From Corynebacterium provencense (GTDB lineage Bacteria; Actinomycetota; Actinomycetes; Mycobacteriales; Mycobacteriaceae): a stretch of 64,000 nucleotides of DNA. The notes beneath the pieces were generated by a model. It did not search any database. It saw nothing but the letters and a program-made list of their open reading frames with translations, and had not been told where the DNA came from. Location of the stretch: assembly GCA_900049755.1 (NCBI GenBank), contig LT160593.1, forward strand, positions 296,924-360,923, read 5' to 3'. Positions 1 through 8,704 of this stretch are shown in pieces (the stretch's first letter is position 1; each line of letters begins with the position of its first letter). A program made the position numbers and the translations under genes.

Positions 1-4
1 CACC

Positions 5-565
5 ATGTCACGCCAGGCGGTGGCGGTGACCGCGGCAGCGGTCCTCGCCGGCATGACCGCCCCGGCGGCGACAGCCACCACAGAGGACCGGGACTGGATC
101 ACCGCCCACCGTGCCACCGTCGACGCCGACGTGTACGACCCCTCTCGGCCCCTCCGGGTACTGGCCCGTGACCCTCTGGTGCCGTTGGTCGTTCTCGGGG
201 CCAGGCTCGACGAGGACTGCACACCACCCCAGGTGCTGCAGGACCGGCTGGACGCCGCAGCTGAACTCGCGGTCGCCCGTCCCGACGCCACCGTCGTCGT
301 CACCGGCGGCACCACCAGAACCGGGTGCGTGTCCGAGGCGTCCGCCATGGCTGCCGTCCTGCGCAGCTCGGGGGTGACCAATACCGTGGTCACCGAGGAG
401 GCTGCGACGAGCACCCTCGGCAACGTCGAGAACACCCGGCAGCTGATCCTCGACAGGGGAGGACTGGCAGTGGTCGTGACCTCCGACCCCCACTATGTGC
501 GCGCCCTCGACAACTACCGTGATGCCGGAGTCGAGGCGGTCGCCTACGTCCGCGGGCAGGGCTGA
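5..565 (+). CDS. YdcF/SanA-family (DUF218) exported protein
   Basis: The 186-residue product starts with a short Ala-rich hydrophobic segment ending near AATAT, read as a signal peptide, so the protein is probably exported. The body matches the DUF218 (YdcF/SanA/ElyC) fold: a VVLGARLDEDCTPP stretch, a VVVTGG strand followed by TRTGCVSEA, a VVTEEAATSTLGNVENT segment and a late VVVTSDPHYVRA segment. These are the usual conserved blocks of the family, whose members have been linked to cell-envelope processes but whose substrate is generally unknown. It faces ppa convergently. Only four bases of the window precede the ATG, so an upstream start or promoter cannot be judged. Confidence 0.75.
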   Translation: MSRQAVAVTAAAVLAGMTAPAATATTEDRDWITAHRATVDADVYDPSRPLRVLARDPLVPLVVLGARLDEDCTPPQVLQDRLDAAAELAVARPDATVVVTGGTTRTGCVSEASAMAAVLRSSGVTNTVVTEEAATSTLGNVENTRQLILDRGGLAVVVTSDPHYVRALDNYRDAGVEAVAYVRGQG

Positions 566-686
566 GACTGCACCGGCCCGGTTACGATGGCCCGGACTGC
601 GCCCGGGTCAGGGCAGGGAAAACCCCTGCCGGCAGGGCCCGGGAACACCACGGGCGCGCAGGCAGGGGCAGAGGAAGCAGGAGGTC

Positions 687-720
687 GGGGCGTCCCGGAA
701 CGGAGTACCGGCGACGCCCC
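687..720. terminator. Hairpin between convergent genes
   Basis: GGGGCGTC (687-694) and GACGCCCC (713-720) form a perfect 8-bp stem in the gap between the YdcF-like gene and ppa, which end facing each other. There is no T-run on either side, so terminator function is inferred from position and stem strength only. Confidence 0.4.
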
Positions 721-730
721 GTTCAGCGCT

Positions 731-1204
731 CTAGCTGTGACGCTCGACCGCCTCGGCGAGGATCCTCTCCGCCTCGGCCCTGTCGCCCCAGCCCGACCCG
801 TGGACCTCTTTACCCGGCTCAAGGTCCTTGTAGTGGGTGAAGAAGTGCTCGATCTCGTTCTTCACGTCGGGGGCGATGTCGTCGATGTCCCGGTACCCCT
901 CGTAGCGGACGTCGTCGATGACACACAGCAGCTTGTCGTCACCACCGGCCTCGTCGGTCATCTTGAACACGCCGACCGGACGGGCCTCGACAATGACGCC
1001 GGGAAACACGGACTCCGGAAGAATGACGAGCGCGTCCAGCGGATCCCCGTCCTCGCCGAGGGTGCCGTCGATGTAGCCGTAGTCGGCCGGGTAGGCCATC
1101 GGGGTGAACAGGTAGCGGTCCAGGTGGACCCTGCCGGTCTCATGGTCGATCTCGTACTTGTTGCGGGATCCCTTGGGGATCTCGATGGTGACTTCGATGC
1201 TCAT
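731..1204 (-). CDS. ppa: Inorganic pyrophosphatase
   Basis: Family I soluble pyrophosphatase, hydrolysing pyrophosphate to phosphate in the cytoplasm and so pulling biosynthetic reactions forward. The start chosen is the ATG giving [12 protein letters not shown], the usual N-terminus; a TTG three codons upstream (1213) is possible. The 157-residue length is typical of actinobacterial enzymes. The catalytic metal-binding signature [10 protein letters not shown] is intact, and the [15 protein letters not shown] and [10 protein letters not shown] blocks that surround the active site are present. A purine-rich stretch precedes the ATG. In related corynebacteria ppa sits next to dacB; here an SRPBCC gene and an AraC-type regulator lie between them. 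Confidence 0.95.
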   Translation of the reverse strand: MSIEVTIEIPKGSRNKYEIDHETGRVHLDRYLFTPMAYPADYGYIDGTLGEDGDPLDALVILPESVFPGVIVEARPVGVFKMTDEAGGDDKLLCVIDDVRYEGYRDIDDIAPDVKNEIEHFFTHYKDLEPGKEVHGSGWGDRAEAERILAEAVERHS

Positions 1205-1228
1205 GGGCGTCAAGTCTACCTTCCCCGG

Positions 1229-1696
1229 TCAGCCTGCCTGCTCGACCTCCCCTGCCACAGCATCCAGGGTGCGGCGGATCCCCTCCAGGAGCTCAGCCTC
1301 GAAGTCCTGCTCGCCACCGAGCGCCGTGGCGACGAGGAACCTGGACAGCAGGGAGGTGTCCCCCTCCACGATCCGCGATTCCGTGAGTGTTGTTGCTCCG
1401 TCACCGTCGGCGGCCAGATCATAACGCCACCGGGACCCGTTCAGCGGGACACGCCACTCCAGTCTCTTTCCCGGCTCCCAGACCGTGACACGTGACCACG
1501 TGGGCCAGAAAAGGACGCCTCGACGGTTCAGGTTCACCGTGACGGTCCCGACCCCGGGCTCCCCTTTCCCGAGAACGAACATCCGCCTGCACTGGGGGCT
1601 CCTGCGGCCCATTGCCGTCAGGTCGGCGACAGCCCTCCAGACCTTCGCGGGTGGTGCCTGCACGGACCGGGACGCGGTGATCAGTTCTTTCGCCAT
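1229..1696 (-). CDS. SRPBCC-family (polyketide cyclase-like) protein
   Basis: The 155-residue product has the profile of the SRPBCC/START-like fold: ITASRSVQAPPAKVWRAVADLTAMGRRSP at the N-terminus, a VTVNLNRRG strand, a WSRVTVWEPGKRLEWRV segment, a WRYDL strand and a long C-terminal helix. Such proteins bind small hydrophobic ligands; the ligand here is unknown. The start at 1696 gives MAKELITASRSV; an ATG four codons upstream (1708) is an alternative. The reading frame stays open further upstream, but nothing there resembles protein. It is divergent from the AraC-type regulator gene, 166 bp away, which suggests but does not prove that the regulator controls it. Confidence 0.75.
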   Translation of the reverse strand: MAKELITASRSVQAPPAKVWRAVADLTAMGRRSPQCRRMFVLGKGEPGVGTVTVNLNRRGVLFWPTWSRVTVWEPGKRLEWRVPLNGSRWRYDLAADGDGATTLTESRIVEGDTSLLSRFLVATALGGEQDFEAELLEGIRRTLDAVAGEVEQAG

Positions 1697-1862
1697 GGAA
1701 CGGAGCATACGTCCCCCGCGCCCGGGGACGCAGGAGTTCCGCCCGACCGGTGCGGGCACACCGGAAGGTAGGATCACCTCAGACAGCGCCCGGTAACCCC
1801 GGGGGCAGAGTGGGGACGGAACCGTCCCGTGAGACCCGTGACACCGGAACCGAGGACGGACT

Positions 1863-3347
1863 GTGGACCAGCTGATGCCCGCCTGCTGGCTGGGGACGGT
1901 CACCGTCCACAGTGACCACCACATCTTCTGGGTGATGAGGGGCACGGCGAAAGTCCTGGCAGGTGGGGAGGTCCACGACCTCGCCGCACGTGAGGCCCTG
2001 TGGATCCCGCCCGGGGTGCCCGTGGACCAGATCTCCACCGAACCCGGCAGCGTGGCGTTCACGGTACTGCTGCCGTCACGGCTCTTCCCTGACTTCCCCG
2101 CGGGAATTGTCCGGCGCACCCTCACCGGACCACTGTGCGACCTCCTCCTGTACCTCCATTCCCGGTGGGTCACACCGTCCTGGCGGGAAGCTGCCGTCAC
2201 CCCGGACATCGCGGTCACCCTGCGCAGGGTGTTCTCCGGCCCGGGGCGTCCTGCCGTGTCCTTCCCCGTCACCCCGGTGTCCCCGCCGGCAGTGGCGGTG
2301 GCACGTCAGCTCGTGGACGACCCCGCCGACCGACGGACCCTCAGGGAACTGGCCGCGGAGACTGACCTGAGCCCCCGCCACCTGACCAGGATCTTCAGCA
2401 CCGAGACCGGCATGTCCTTCGGCGAGTGGAGGGTGGAGCTGAAACTGGCGGTCGCCGCGCGGATGCTCGCCGACGGCACCCCGGCCGGCAGGGCCGCAGC
2501 AGCGGGCGGATACACCTCCCCGGCGTCGTTCTCCAGGGCCTTCAGGGCGAGGACCGGGACGACCCCCGGGGCGTTCCGGTCGGTTTCCGGGGGACCGGTC
2601 GCGGCCCGGCCGGACGCCGTCACCGTGCCCGAGGCGCCGGCAGCGACACTCCTCCCACTGGTCAACCGGGTGCACGTGCTGGTGTGGATGGCCCGGGGCA
2701 GTGCACGTGTACGCCTGCGCGGCCGTGAGGTGACCGTGACCCGCGGACAGCTCATGTGGTTTCCCGCCGGAGTGTGGCATGAACTCACCACCTCCCCGGG
2801 AGGGGTGCTTCTCTGCCTGGGCACCCTCCCGCTGGAGGTGCCGCTGACACACGACCACGCCGTCCCCTTCTCCTGTCCCGGCATCCCGGAGGAGGATTTG
2901 CTGTACCGGGCCTCGGTGATGAACACGCTCCTGCGCCCCTACCCGTGGGACCCCGGGGAGTTCACCGGGGAACTCGCCGCCCTCCTGCCCCCGGTCGGGC
3001 ACCGCGACAGGAGCCCGTCGGTGGCGGCGATCCTCCGTGACGACGACGAGGGCCACCAGACCCTGGCCACCTGGTCGCGGAGGCTCGGTCCGGACACGCC
3101 GGAACTGGCACGGCTGTTCCGGCGTGACACCGGGCAGTCCTACCGGGAGTGGAAGGTGGACCGGAGGATGACGGAGGCCAGGGCGCTGCTGCGGGACCCC
3201 GGAAGGTCGGTTGAACAGGTGGCGTCCGCCGTCGGGTACCGGTCCGCAATCTCCTTCAACAGGGTGTTCCGTGCCCACCACGGCATGACACCCGGACAGT
3301 TCCGCCGCGACCGCCTGGCCCGCAGCCTCTTCGAGGCGGTCGAGTGA
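1863..3347 (+). CDS. Tandem AraC-family transcriptional regulator (cupin-HTH-cupin-HTH)
   Basis: The 494-residue protein carries two complete AraC-type units in one chain. Unit one: a cupin-like sensor (residues about 1-75, with SDHHIFWVMRG and WIPPGVPVDQI) and an AraC double-HTH domain (about 141-240, ending SPASFSRAFRARTGTTPGAFR-like). Unit two: a second cupin (about 263-330, VHVLVWMARG and WFPAGVWHELTT) and a second HTH domain (about 382-485, with AVGYRSAISFNRVFR and GMTPGQFRRD). AraC regulators normally have one unit of 250-300 residues. The start is a GTG preceded by a GAGGACGG stretch; the frame is closed upstream by a stop at 1839. It is divergent from the SRPBCC gene. Confidence 0.85.
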   Translation: MDQLMPACWLGTVTVHSDHHIFWVMRGTAKVLAGGEVHDLAAREALWIPPGVPVDQISTEPGSVAFTVLLPSRLFPDFPAGIVRRTLTGPLCDLLLYLHSRWVTPSWREAAVTPDIAVTLRRVFSGPGRPAVSFPVTPVSPPAVAVARQLVDDPADRRTLRELAAETDLSPRHLTRIFSTETGMSFGEWRVELKLAVAARMLADGTPAGRAAAAGGYTSPASFSRAFRARTGTTPGAFRSVSGGPVAARPDAVTVPEAPAATLLPLVNRVHVLVWMARGSARVRLRGREVTVTRGQLMWFPAGVWHELTTSPGGVLLCLGTLPLEVPLTHDHAVPFSCPGIPEEDLLYRASVMNTLLRPYPWDPGEFTGELAALLPPVGHRDRSPSVAAILRDDDEGHQTLATWSRRLGPDTPELARLFRRDTGQSYREWKVDRRMTEARALLRDPGRSVEQVASAVGYRSAISFNRVFRAHHGMTPGQFRRDRLARSLFEAVE

Positions 3348-3436
3348 GCGCCGCCTGAGTCGGATACAGTGTCGGTGTCAGAAGTCGGCGCCGGTGGCAC
3401 GGCACCCGCCGGCACGGTACCGAGGAAGCGGAGCAG

Positions 3437-4804
3437 ATGGGCGGAGACGGCAGCAGGGGAACCACGGCAGGTTCCGGACGGCCGGCGCCGCAGCTGAAGC
3501 GCTGGGTCATCTCCGTCATAGCCTTCACCGTGGCGGCGGTCGTGGTCGTCACCGCCGCCCTGGTGGTCAGGGACCGGACGATGACCAGGGTCGCCGCCGT
3601 CGCGGAGATTCCCGCCGCCACGGCTGTCGTACAGGCGGCCCCGCCGGCCGCAGACTCCGGCGGGGGCCCGTCCCTTATTCACATCCTGAGTGGTATAACA
3701 GACAGGCTCACTTCCCCGCTCTCCGGTCCGTCCGGGGACGCCGCGCTGGGCAGGCTGAGCGGCCGTGTCACCGACGTCGCCACCGGGCAGGAGATCTGGG
3801 CGTCCTCCCCGGACACCCCGCTGGTGCCTGCCTCGGCGACGAAACTCGCCACCGCCACCGCAGCGCTGCTCACCCTGCCCTCCGACGACCGGGTACCGAC
3901 TTCGGTGTACCGCGGCACCGTCCCCGGGCAGGTCGTCCTGAAAGGCGGGGGTGACGTCACCCTGCAGCGCACCCCGGGATCCGGCTTCTTCACCGGAGCG
4001 GCGTCCCTGTCCGACCTGGCCGCGCAGGCGGTCACGGCGTCCGCCGGTGTGCCGGTCACCTCCGTCGTCGTCGACAACTCGGTGCGCGAGGGTGACCTGT
4101 TCAACAGGACCTGGTCCACCGACGACGTGGCGGCGGGCAATGTCGCACCGCTCGGGGCGGTGATGGTCGACGCCGGCCGTCTCGACCCCGCCGACAACTA
4201 CTCGCCACGGTCCGGTACCCCCGCCGCGGACGCCGGACGCGCTCTCGCTGAGGCGCTCGGCGCGGACGCCGCGGCAGTCATCGTCTCGGACGCTCCTGTG
4301 GCGGTGGACGGTGAGGCTCTGGCGACAGTCTGGTCGGCTGCCCTGCCCACCCGTCTGCGCGACATGATGCTGCACAGCGACAACCTTCTCGCGGAAGCTG
4401 TCGGACGGGAGGTCGCGGCGGCCCGGGGCCTGCCGCAGACCTTCGACGGGGCGACACGGGCCGTCCTCGACACTCTCGGTGACCACGGGATCCCGGTCGG
4501 TGACGCTGTCCTCGCCGACTGCTCCGGGATGAGCGGGGACAACCGACTCACCGCACGGATCCTCGACAGTCTCCTGGCACTGGCCGCCGGTGCGCCCGGG
4601 GACAGCGGGGAAGACAGCAGCGGTGAAGGCGACGGCGGCGAGGACGGCGCCGGCGGCACTGCGGAACTCCGGTCCCTGTTCGACGCCCTGCCGGTCGCCG
4701 CGCTGGCCACCGTGATGCCCGCGGTCCGCGCCTGGATCCACCTGCCGGAGTCCCGGAATTCCCCGGCGCCGGGCACGGCACCACACCCCGGCGACTACAA
4801 TTGA
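3437..4804 (+). CDS. dacB: D-alanyl-D-alanine carboxypeptidase/endopeptidase (PBP4 type), 3' end lost
   Basis: A class C penicillin-binding protein that trims peptidoglycan stem peptides outside the membrane. Residues 17-37 or so form a membrane anchor after a short cytoplasmic segment. The SxxK motif lies in VPASATKLATATAALL and the SxN motif in MMLHSDNLLAEAVG. The third motif (KTG or HTG, normally in a GWVRAKTGTL-like stretch) is absent: similarity stops at LFDALPVA near 4695 and the remaining 36 residues do not resemble the family. The protein therefore lacks an essential active-site strand and is probably non-functional as written. A 38-bp AT-richer segment at 3668-3705 resembles a Tn5 mosaic-end pair. 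In relatives tilS follows; here it is missing. Confidence 0.8.
   Translation: MGGDGSRGTTAGSGRPAPQLKRWVISVIAFTVAAVVVVTAALVVRDRTMTRVAAVAEIPAATAVVQAAPPAADSGGGPSLIHILSGITDRLTSPLSGPSGDAALGRLSGRVTDVATGQEIWASSPDTPLVPASATKLATATAALLTLPSDDRVPTSVYRGTVPGQVVLKGGGDVTLQRTPGSGFFTGAASLSDLAAQAVTASAGVPVTSVVVDNSVREGDLFNRTWSTDDVAAGNVAPLGAVMVDAGRLDPADNYSPRSGTPAADAGRALAEALGADAAAVIVSDAPVAVDGEALATVWSAALPTRLRDMMLHSDNLLAEAVGREVAAARGLPQTFDGATRAVLDTLGDHGIPVGDAVLADCSGMSGDNRLTARILDSLLALAAGAPGDSGEDSSGEGDGGEDGAGGTAELRSLFDALPVAALATVMPAVRAWIHLPESRNSPAPGTAPHPGDYN
3668..3705. other. Degenerate Tn5 mosaic-end pair-like segment inside dacB
   Basis: This 38-bp stretch matches two head-to-head 19-bp Tn5 mosaic ends at 29 of 38 positions by hand alignment. 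It is distinctly AT-richer than its surroundings and uses codons that are rare here (CTT, ATT, ATA, ACA). It encodes SLIHILSGITDR, close to the SLIHI.MCIRDR peptide typical of such chimeras. The frame stays open, so it does not by itself break dacB. It is the weakest of the three copies, and a natural AT-rich linker is not excluded. Confidence 0.5.
4796..4801 (+). promoter_or_regulatory. Candidate -10 element for hpt
   Basis: TACAAT, a close match to the actinobacterial -10 consensus, sits 91 bp before the hpt ATG and within the last codons of the broken dacB frame. No convincing -35 is visible. It is the only good -10 candidate before hpt. Confidence 0.4.
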
Positions 4805-4892
4805 CCTGTCACAGCAGCGTGACACCCATCGACTGGTGGTCCGCCGGCGCAGTGGCGTGCTGGAGACCGCATTACTGAGGAGAGAGAACCGG

Positions 4893-5462
4893 ATGCAGGT
4901 CGACATGCCCGCACATCCTTTCGGCGACGACATCACGAAAGTCCTCATCGACGAGGCGACCCTGCAGTCCCGGGTGCGGGAGCTCGCGGCGGAGGTCAGT
5001 GAACGTCACCGGGACGCAGCGGACGACCTCGTCCTCGTCTGCGTACTCAAGGGCGCGGCAATGTTCATGTCCGACTTCTCCCGCGCGCTGACGGTGCCGG
5101 CCCAGCTGGAGTTCATGGTGGTCTCCTCCTACGGGTCCGGCGCTGAATCCTCCGGGGAGGTGACGGTCGTCAAAGACCTCACCACCGACATCTCCGGACG
5201 CAGTGTGGTGGTCGTCGAGGACATCATCGACTCGGGCAGGACCCTGTCCTGGCTGGTGGAGGAACTCAGGTCCAGGGGTCCGGCGAGCCTGGAGATCGTC
5301 GCACTGCTGCGCAAACCTGACCGTGTCGTCGTCGACGTGGACTGCGACTGCCTCGGATTCGAGGTCCCCGACGAGTTCATCGTCGGCTACGGTCTCGACT
5401 ACGCCGAGCGGTACCGCACCCTTCCGTGGATCGGGGCGCTGCGGCCGGAAGTCTACAGCTGA
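4893..5462 (+). CDS. hpt: Hypoxanthine-guanine phosphoribosyltransferase
   Basis: Purine salvage enzyme that joins hypoxanthine or guanine to PRPP, giving IMP or GMP in the cytoplasm. The 189-residue product has LVCVLKGAAMFMSDFSRAL, the SSYGSG loop and the PRPP-binding signature VVVVEDIIDSGRTL, all intact, and the C-terminal FEVPDEFIVGYGLDYAERYR segment of the family. The ATG at 4893 is chosen because GAGGAGAGAG lies about 7 nt upstream; the frame is open further upstream to 4836. In related genomes tilS precedes hpt and ftsH follows; ftsH is present 93 bp downstream, tilS is not. Confidence 0.95.
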   Translation: MQVDMPAHPFGDDITKVLIDEATLQSRVRELAAEVSERHRDAADDLVLVCVLKGAAMFMSDFSRALTVPAQLEFMVVSSYGSGAESSGEVTVVKDLTTDISGRSVVVVEDIIDSGRTLSWLVEELRSRGPASLEIVALLRKPDRVVVDVDCDCLGFEVPDEFIVGYGLDYAERYRTLPWIGALRPEVYS

Positions 5463-5555
5463 CCGGGGGCACCGCCACGGTCACACCGGAGACTCCCGGG
5501 GCAGGGCGCGGTCGGCGGAACGTCACGGCGCCCGCTGCGATACTCTGGTGAGACT

Positions 5556-8045
5556 ATGACTAAGAAGAAGGTCCTGCGGATCGCCGCGGTCATCGCCGCG
5601 GTCCTCGTCGCCATCTACGCGTTCAGCGTCCTCACCGATTCGACCCGCGGGTACTCCGACGTCGACACCTCCGTCGCAGTCAGGCAGCTCGACGACAAGA
5701 ACGTCAGCGAGGTGCAGATCAACGACCGTGAGCAGCAGCTCCAGATCACACTGAAGAACAAGATCAGTGTCGACGGGGACGACGACGTCGAGAAGATCAT
5801 CACCCAGTACCCTGCGCGGGCGGCGGACACGATCTTCGACAAGGTCCAGGCGTCCGGGGCGGACAAGTACCAGACGAAGGTCACCGAGGACAGTCTCCTC
5901 GGGTCACTGCTGGTGATGCTGCTGCCGGTACTGCTCATCGGTGGTCTGCTGCTGTTCTTCCTCACCCGCATGCAGGGCGGGGGAGCGGGCGGGCCGTTCG
6001 GCATCGGCAAGTCGCGGGCCAAGGAACTCAACGTCGACAACCCGGACACGACCTTCGACGACGTCGCCGGGGCGGACGAGGCGGTCGAGGAGCTCGACGA
6101 GATCCGCGACTTCCTGCAGAACCCGGGCCGCTATGAGCAGCTCGGGGCGAAAGTGCCCCGGGGCGTCCTACTCTACGGTCCTCCGGGTACCGGCAAGACC
6201 CTCCTGGCCCGTGCGGTGGCCGGTGAAGCGGGCGTGCCCTTCTACTCGATCTCCGGGTCCGACTTCGTGGAGATGTTCGTCGGTGTCGGCGCCTCGCGGG
6301 TCCGTGACCTGTTCAAGACGGCAAAAGAGAACAGTCCCTGCATCATCTTCGTCGACGAGATCGACGCTGTCGGCCGTCAGCGCGGCGCCGGGATGGGCGG
6401 CGGACACGATGAACGTGAACAGACACTCAACCAGCTGCTCGTCGAGATGGACGGTTTCGACGACCGTGAAGGTGTCATCCTCATGGCCGCGACGAACCGT
6501 CCCGACATCCTGGACCCCGCACTGCTGCGCCCCGGCCGTTTCGACCGGCAGATTCCGGTGGGCAACCCCGACCTGGCCGGGCGGGAACAGATTCTCCGCG
6601 TCCACGCACGCAATAAGCCGCTCGCCCCTGACGTGGACCTGAAGTCCCTGGCCAAGCGGACAGTCGGCATGTCCGGTGCGGACCTGGAGAACGTGCTCAA
6701 CGAGGCGGCACTCCTCACCGCCCGTGTCAACGGCAACGTCATCACCGCCGACGCGCTGGAGGAGGCCACCGACCGGGTGATCGGCGGCCCCCGCCGCACC
6801 TCCAAGATCATCTCGGAACAGGAGAAGAAGGTCACCGCCTACCACGAGAGCGGTCACACCCTCGCGGCCTGGGGCATCAGGGACATCGAACGGGTGTACA
6901 AGGTCACCATCCTCGCCCGCGGCAAGACCGGCGGGCATGCGATGGCGGGGCCCGAGGACGACAAGGGCATGTACACCCGGTCCGAGCTCTTCGCCCGGCT
7001 GGTCTTCGCCATGGGAGGACGTTCCGCCGAGGAACTCGTCTTCGGCTCGCCGACCACGGGGGCGTCCGCGGACATCGAGCAGGCGACGAAGATCGCCCGG
7101 GCCATGGTCACCGAGTACGGGATGAGCCCGCAGCTGGGTGCGGTGAAGTACGGGGAGGAGCAGGGTGACCCCTTCGCCGGTCGCGGCGGTCAGGGGACCC
7201 TCGACTATTCGCCGGCCGTGGCCGCGACCATCGACGACCAGGTGCGGACCCTCATCGAGAAGGCACACGTGGTCGCCTACCGGATCCTGCGTGGTCATCG
7301 TGACCACCTCGACACCCTGGCGTCCCGTCTTCTGGAGAAGGAGACCCTGCGACGCCCCGATCTCGAGGCGATCCTCGGTGAACTGGATCCGGTCGCGGTC
7401 GAGGACATCTTCGACGGCCAGGACCGGGACTTCCCCCGGGACTACCGGGAGCCGGTGAAGACCCCCACCGAACTCGCCCGCGAACGTGGTGAAGAGCCGC
7501 CGGAGAGGCCCGACTTCTACTCTGAGGCCAGGAAGGCACGGATGGAGCGCAGGAAGGCCGAGCAGGAGGCCAGGCGGGCAGGTGCGGACCAGGGGCAGGA
7601 CAGCGGCGAGGCTCAGCGCCTGCCCGGCTTCCCGCCGCAGGAGGGAACCGGAACCCGCAGGTGGGGTGCCCGGTCGGACCCGCAGGAGCACCGGCGCGCC
7701 GGGCATGACCATCTGTGGGGCGGCCAGGACCGGGTGGATCCCCCCGGGGATCCGGTGGACGGCCGTTCCGGTCCGCCCCGTCACCCGGGTGAGGTGAACT
7801 ACGGTCCCGGCGACGGTGCCGCAGACGGTCCCGTGTCCCCTCCGCTGCCTCCGGCAGGGGAGATGCGGGGGTTCCGGCTGCCCGACAATGAGCAGCCCGA
7901 CAATCCGTGGACCACGGATGACGCCCCCACGGGACGCCATTCGCGCACCGACTCCGGTGGCAGCGGCAACCCCGACGCCGGCAACAGCAGCAGCAACAGC
8001 GGCAACAGCAACAGCAACAGCGAGGACAGGGACGGGCAGCGTTGA
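5556..8045 (+). CDS. ftsH: ATP-dependent zinc metalloprotease FtsH
   Basis: Membrane-anchored AAA+ protease that degrades misfolded membrane proteins and selected regulators. An N-terminal transmembrane helix (about 7-26), an extracytoplasmic domain, and a second helix (about 113-135) lead to the AAA domain: Walker A GPPGTGKT (208-215), Walker B IIFVDEID (263-270), and the second-region-of-homology stretch [18 protein letters not shown]. The zinc site is HESGH (430-434). The last 190 residues are low-complexity, rich in Pro, Asp and Arg, ending in an NSNSNS run. A TACTCT box ends 9 nt before the ATG. Its stop overlaps the folE start, so the two are probably cotranslated. Confidence 0.97.
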   Translation: MTKKKVLRIAAVIAAVLVAIYAFSVLTDSTRGYSDVDTSVAVRQLDDKNVSEVQINDREQQLQITLKNKISVDGDDDVEKIITQYPARAADTIFDKVQASGADKYQTKVTEDSLLGSLLVMLLPVLLIGGLLLFFLTRMQGGGAGGPFGIGKSRAKELNVDNPDTTFDDVAGADEAVEELDEIRDFLQNPGRYEQLGAKVPRGVLLYGPPGTGKTLLARAVAGEAGVPFYSISGSDFVEMFVGVGASRVRDLFKTAKENSPCIIFVDEIDAVGRQRGAGMGGGHDEREQTLNQLLVEMDGFDDREGVILMAATNRPDILDPALLRPGRFDRQIPVGNPDLAGREQILRVHARNKPLAPDVDLKSLAKRTVGMSGADLENVLNEAALLTARVNGNVITADALEEATDRVIGGPRRTSKIISEQEKKVTAYHESGHTLAAWGIRDIERVYKVTILARGKTGGHAMAGPEDDKGMYTRSELFARLVFAMGGRSAEELVFGSPTTGASADIEQATKIARAMVTEYGMSPQLGAVKYGEEQGDPFAGRGGQGTLDYSPAVAATIDDQVRTLIEKAHVVAYRILRGHRDHLDTLASRLLEKETLRRPDLEAILGELDPVAVEDIFDGQDRDFPRDYREPVKTPTELARERGEEPPERPDFYSEARKARMERRKAEQEARRAGADQGQDSGEAQRLPGFPPQEGTGTRRWGARSDPQEHRRAGHDHLWGGQDRVDPPGDPVDGRSGPPRHPGEVNYGPGDGAADGPVSPPLPPAGEMRGFRLPDNEQPDNPWTTDDAPTGRHSRTDSGGSGNPDAGNSSSNSGNSNSNSEDRDGQR

Positions 8046-8704
8046 GTGCCACAGATTCCACCGACACACCGGACAACGTCCCGGACAAGGACGACGACCG
8101 GGGCAACGGCCCGGCACGGTCACTCCTGACCGGCCGGCCCTTCGACAGACAACGTGCCGAGGCGGCGGTGCGCGAACTGCTCATCGCCGTGGGGGAGGAC
8201 CCGGACCGTGAGGGCCTGCAGGAGACACCCGCCCGGGTGGCCCGCGCCTACCGGGAGATCTTCGACGGCCTCTACCGGGATCCCGCCGAAGTACTCGCCA
8301 AGACCTTCAACGAGGACCACCGGGAACTCGTCCTCGTCAAGGACATCCCCATCTACTCCACCTGTGAGCACCACCTCGTGCCGTTCTACGGGCACGCGCA
8401 CATCGGATACATCCCCGGCAGTGACGGCACCGTCACCGGACTGTCGAAACTGGCCCGTCTCGTCGACGGTTTCGCCAAACGGCCCCAGGTGCAGGAGCGG
8501 CTCACCAGCCAGGTGGCGGACGCCGTGTCCGGCCGCCTCAGGGCGTCCGCGGTGATAGTCGTCATCGAGTGCGAGCACCTCTGCATGGCGATGCGCGGCA
8601 TCCGTAAGCCGGGTGCCACCACCGTCACCTCCGCGGTACGGGGAGGGTTCCGCAGCGACGCCCGCACCCGTGCCGAGGCGATGTCCCTGATCCGGGGGCA
8701 CTGA
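8042..8704 (+). CDS. folE: GTP cyclohydrolase I
   Basis: First enzyme of tetrahydrofolate synthesis, converting GTP to dihydroneopterin triphosphate. The 220-residue product has the [19 protein letters not shown] block, the zinc-binding [18 protein letters not shown] motif, and the second zinc Cys in [13 protein letters not shown]. The start is a TTG whose last two bases and the following A form the ftsH stop (TTGA overlap), which points to translational coupling. The first 35 residues are an acidic, low-complexity extension not needed for catalysis; a start further in cannot be excluded. It begins a run of four folate genes that overlap by 1-8 nt. Confidence 0.95.
   Translation: MSATDSTDTPDNVPDKDDDRGNGPARSLLTGRPFDRQRAEAAVRELLIAVGEDPDREGLQETPARVARAYREIFDGLYRDPAEVLAKTFNEDHRELVLVKDIPIYSTCEHHLVPFYGHAHIGYIPGSDGTVTGLSKLARLVDGFAKRPQVQERLTSQVADAVSGRLRASAVIVVIECEHLCMAMRGIRKPGATTVTSAVRGGFRSDARTRAEAMSLIRGH

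Noticed and set aside
1229..2272. A 347-codon frame that would fuse extra sequence to the SRPBCC protein
   Set aside because: Only the last 155 codons resemble a protein family; the rest overlaps the AraC gene in antisense.
3140..4948. A 602-codon frame antisense to dacB
   Set aside because: Low-complexity Arg/Gly-rich translation with no domain; dacB motifs are on the plus strand.
6168..8123. A 651-codon open frame antisense to ftsH
   Set aside because: It is a shadow caused by high third-position GC; its product has no recognisable domain, while ftsH on the other strand is unmistakable.
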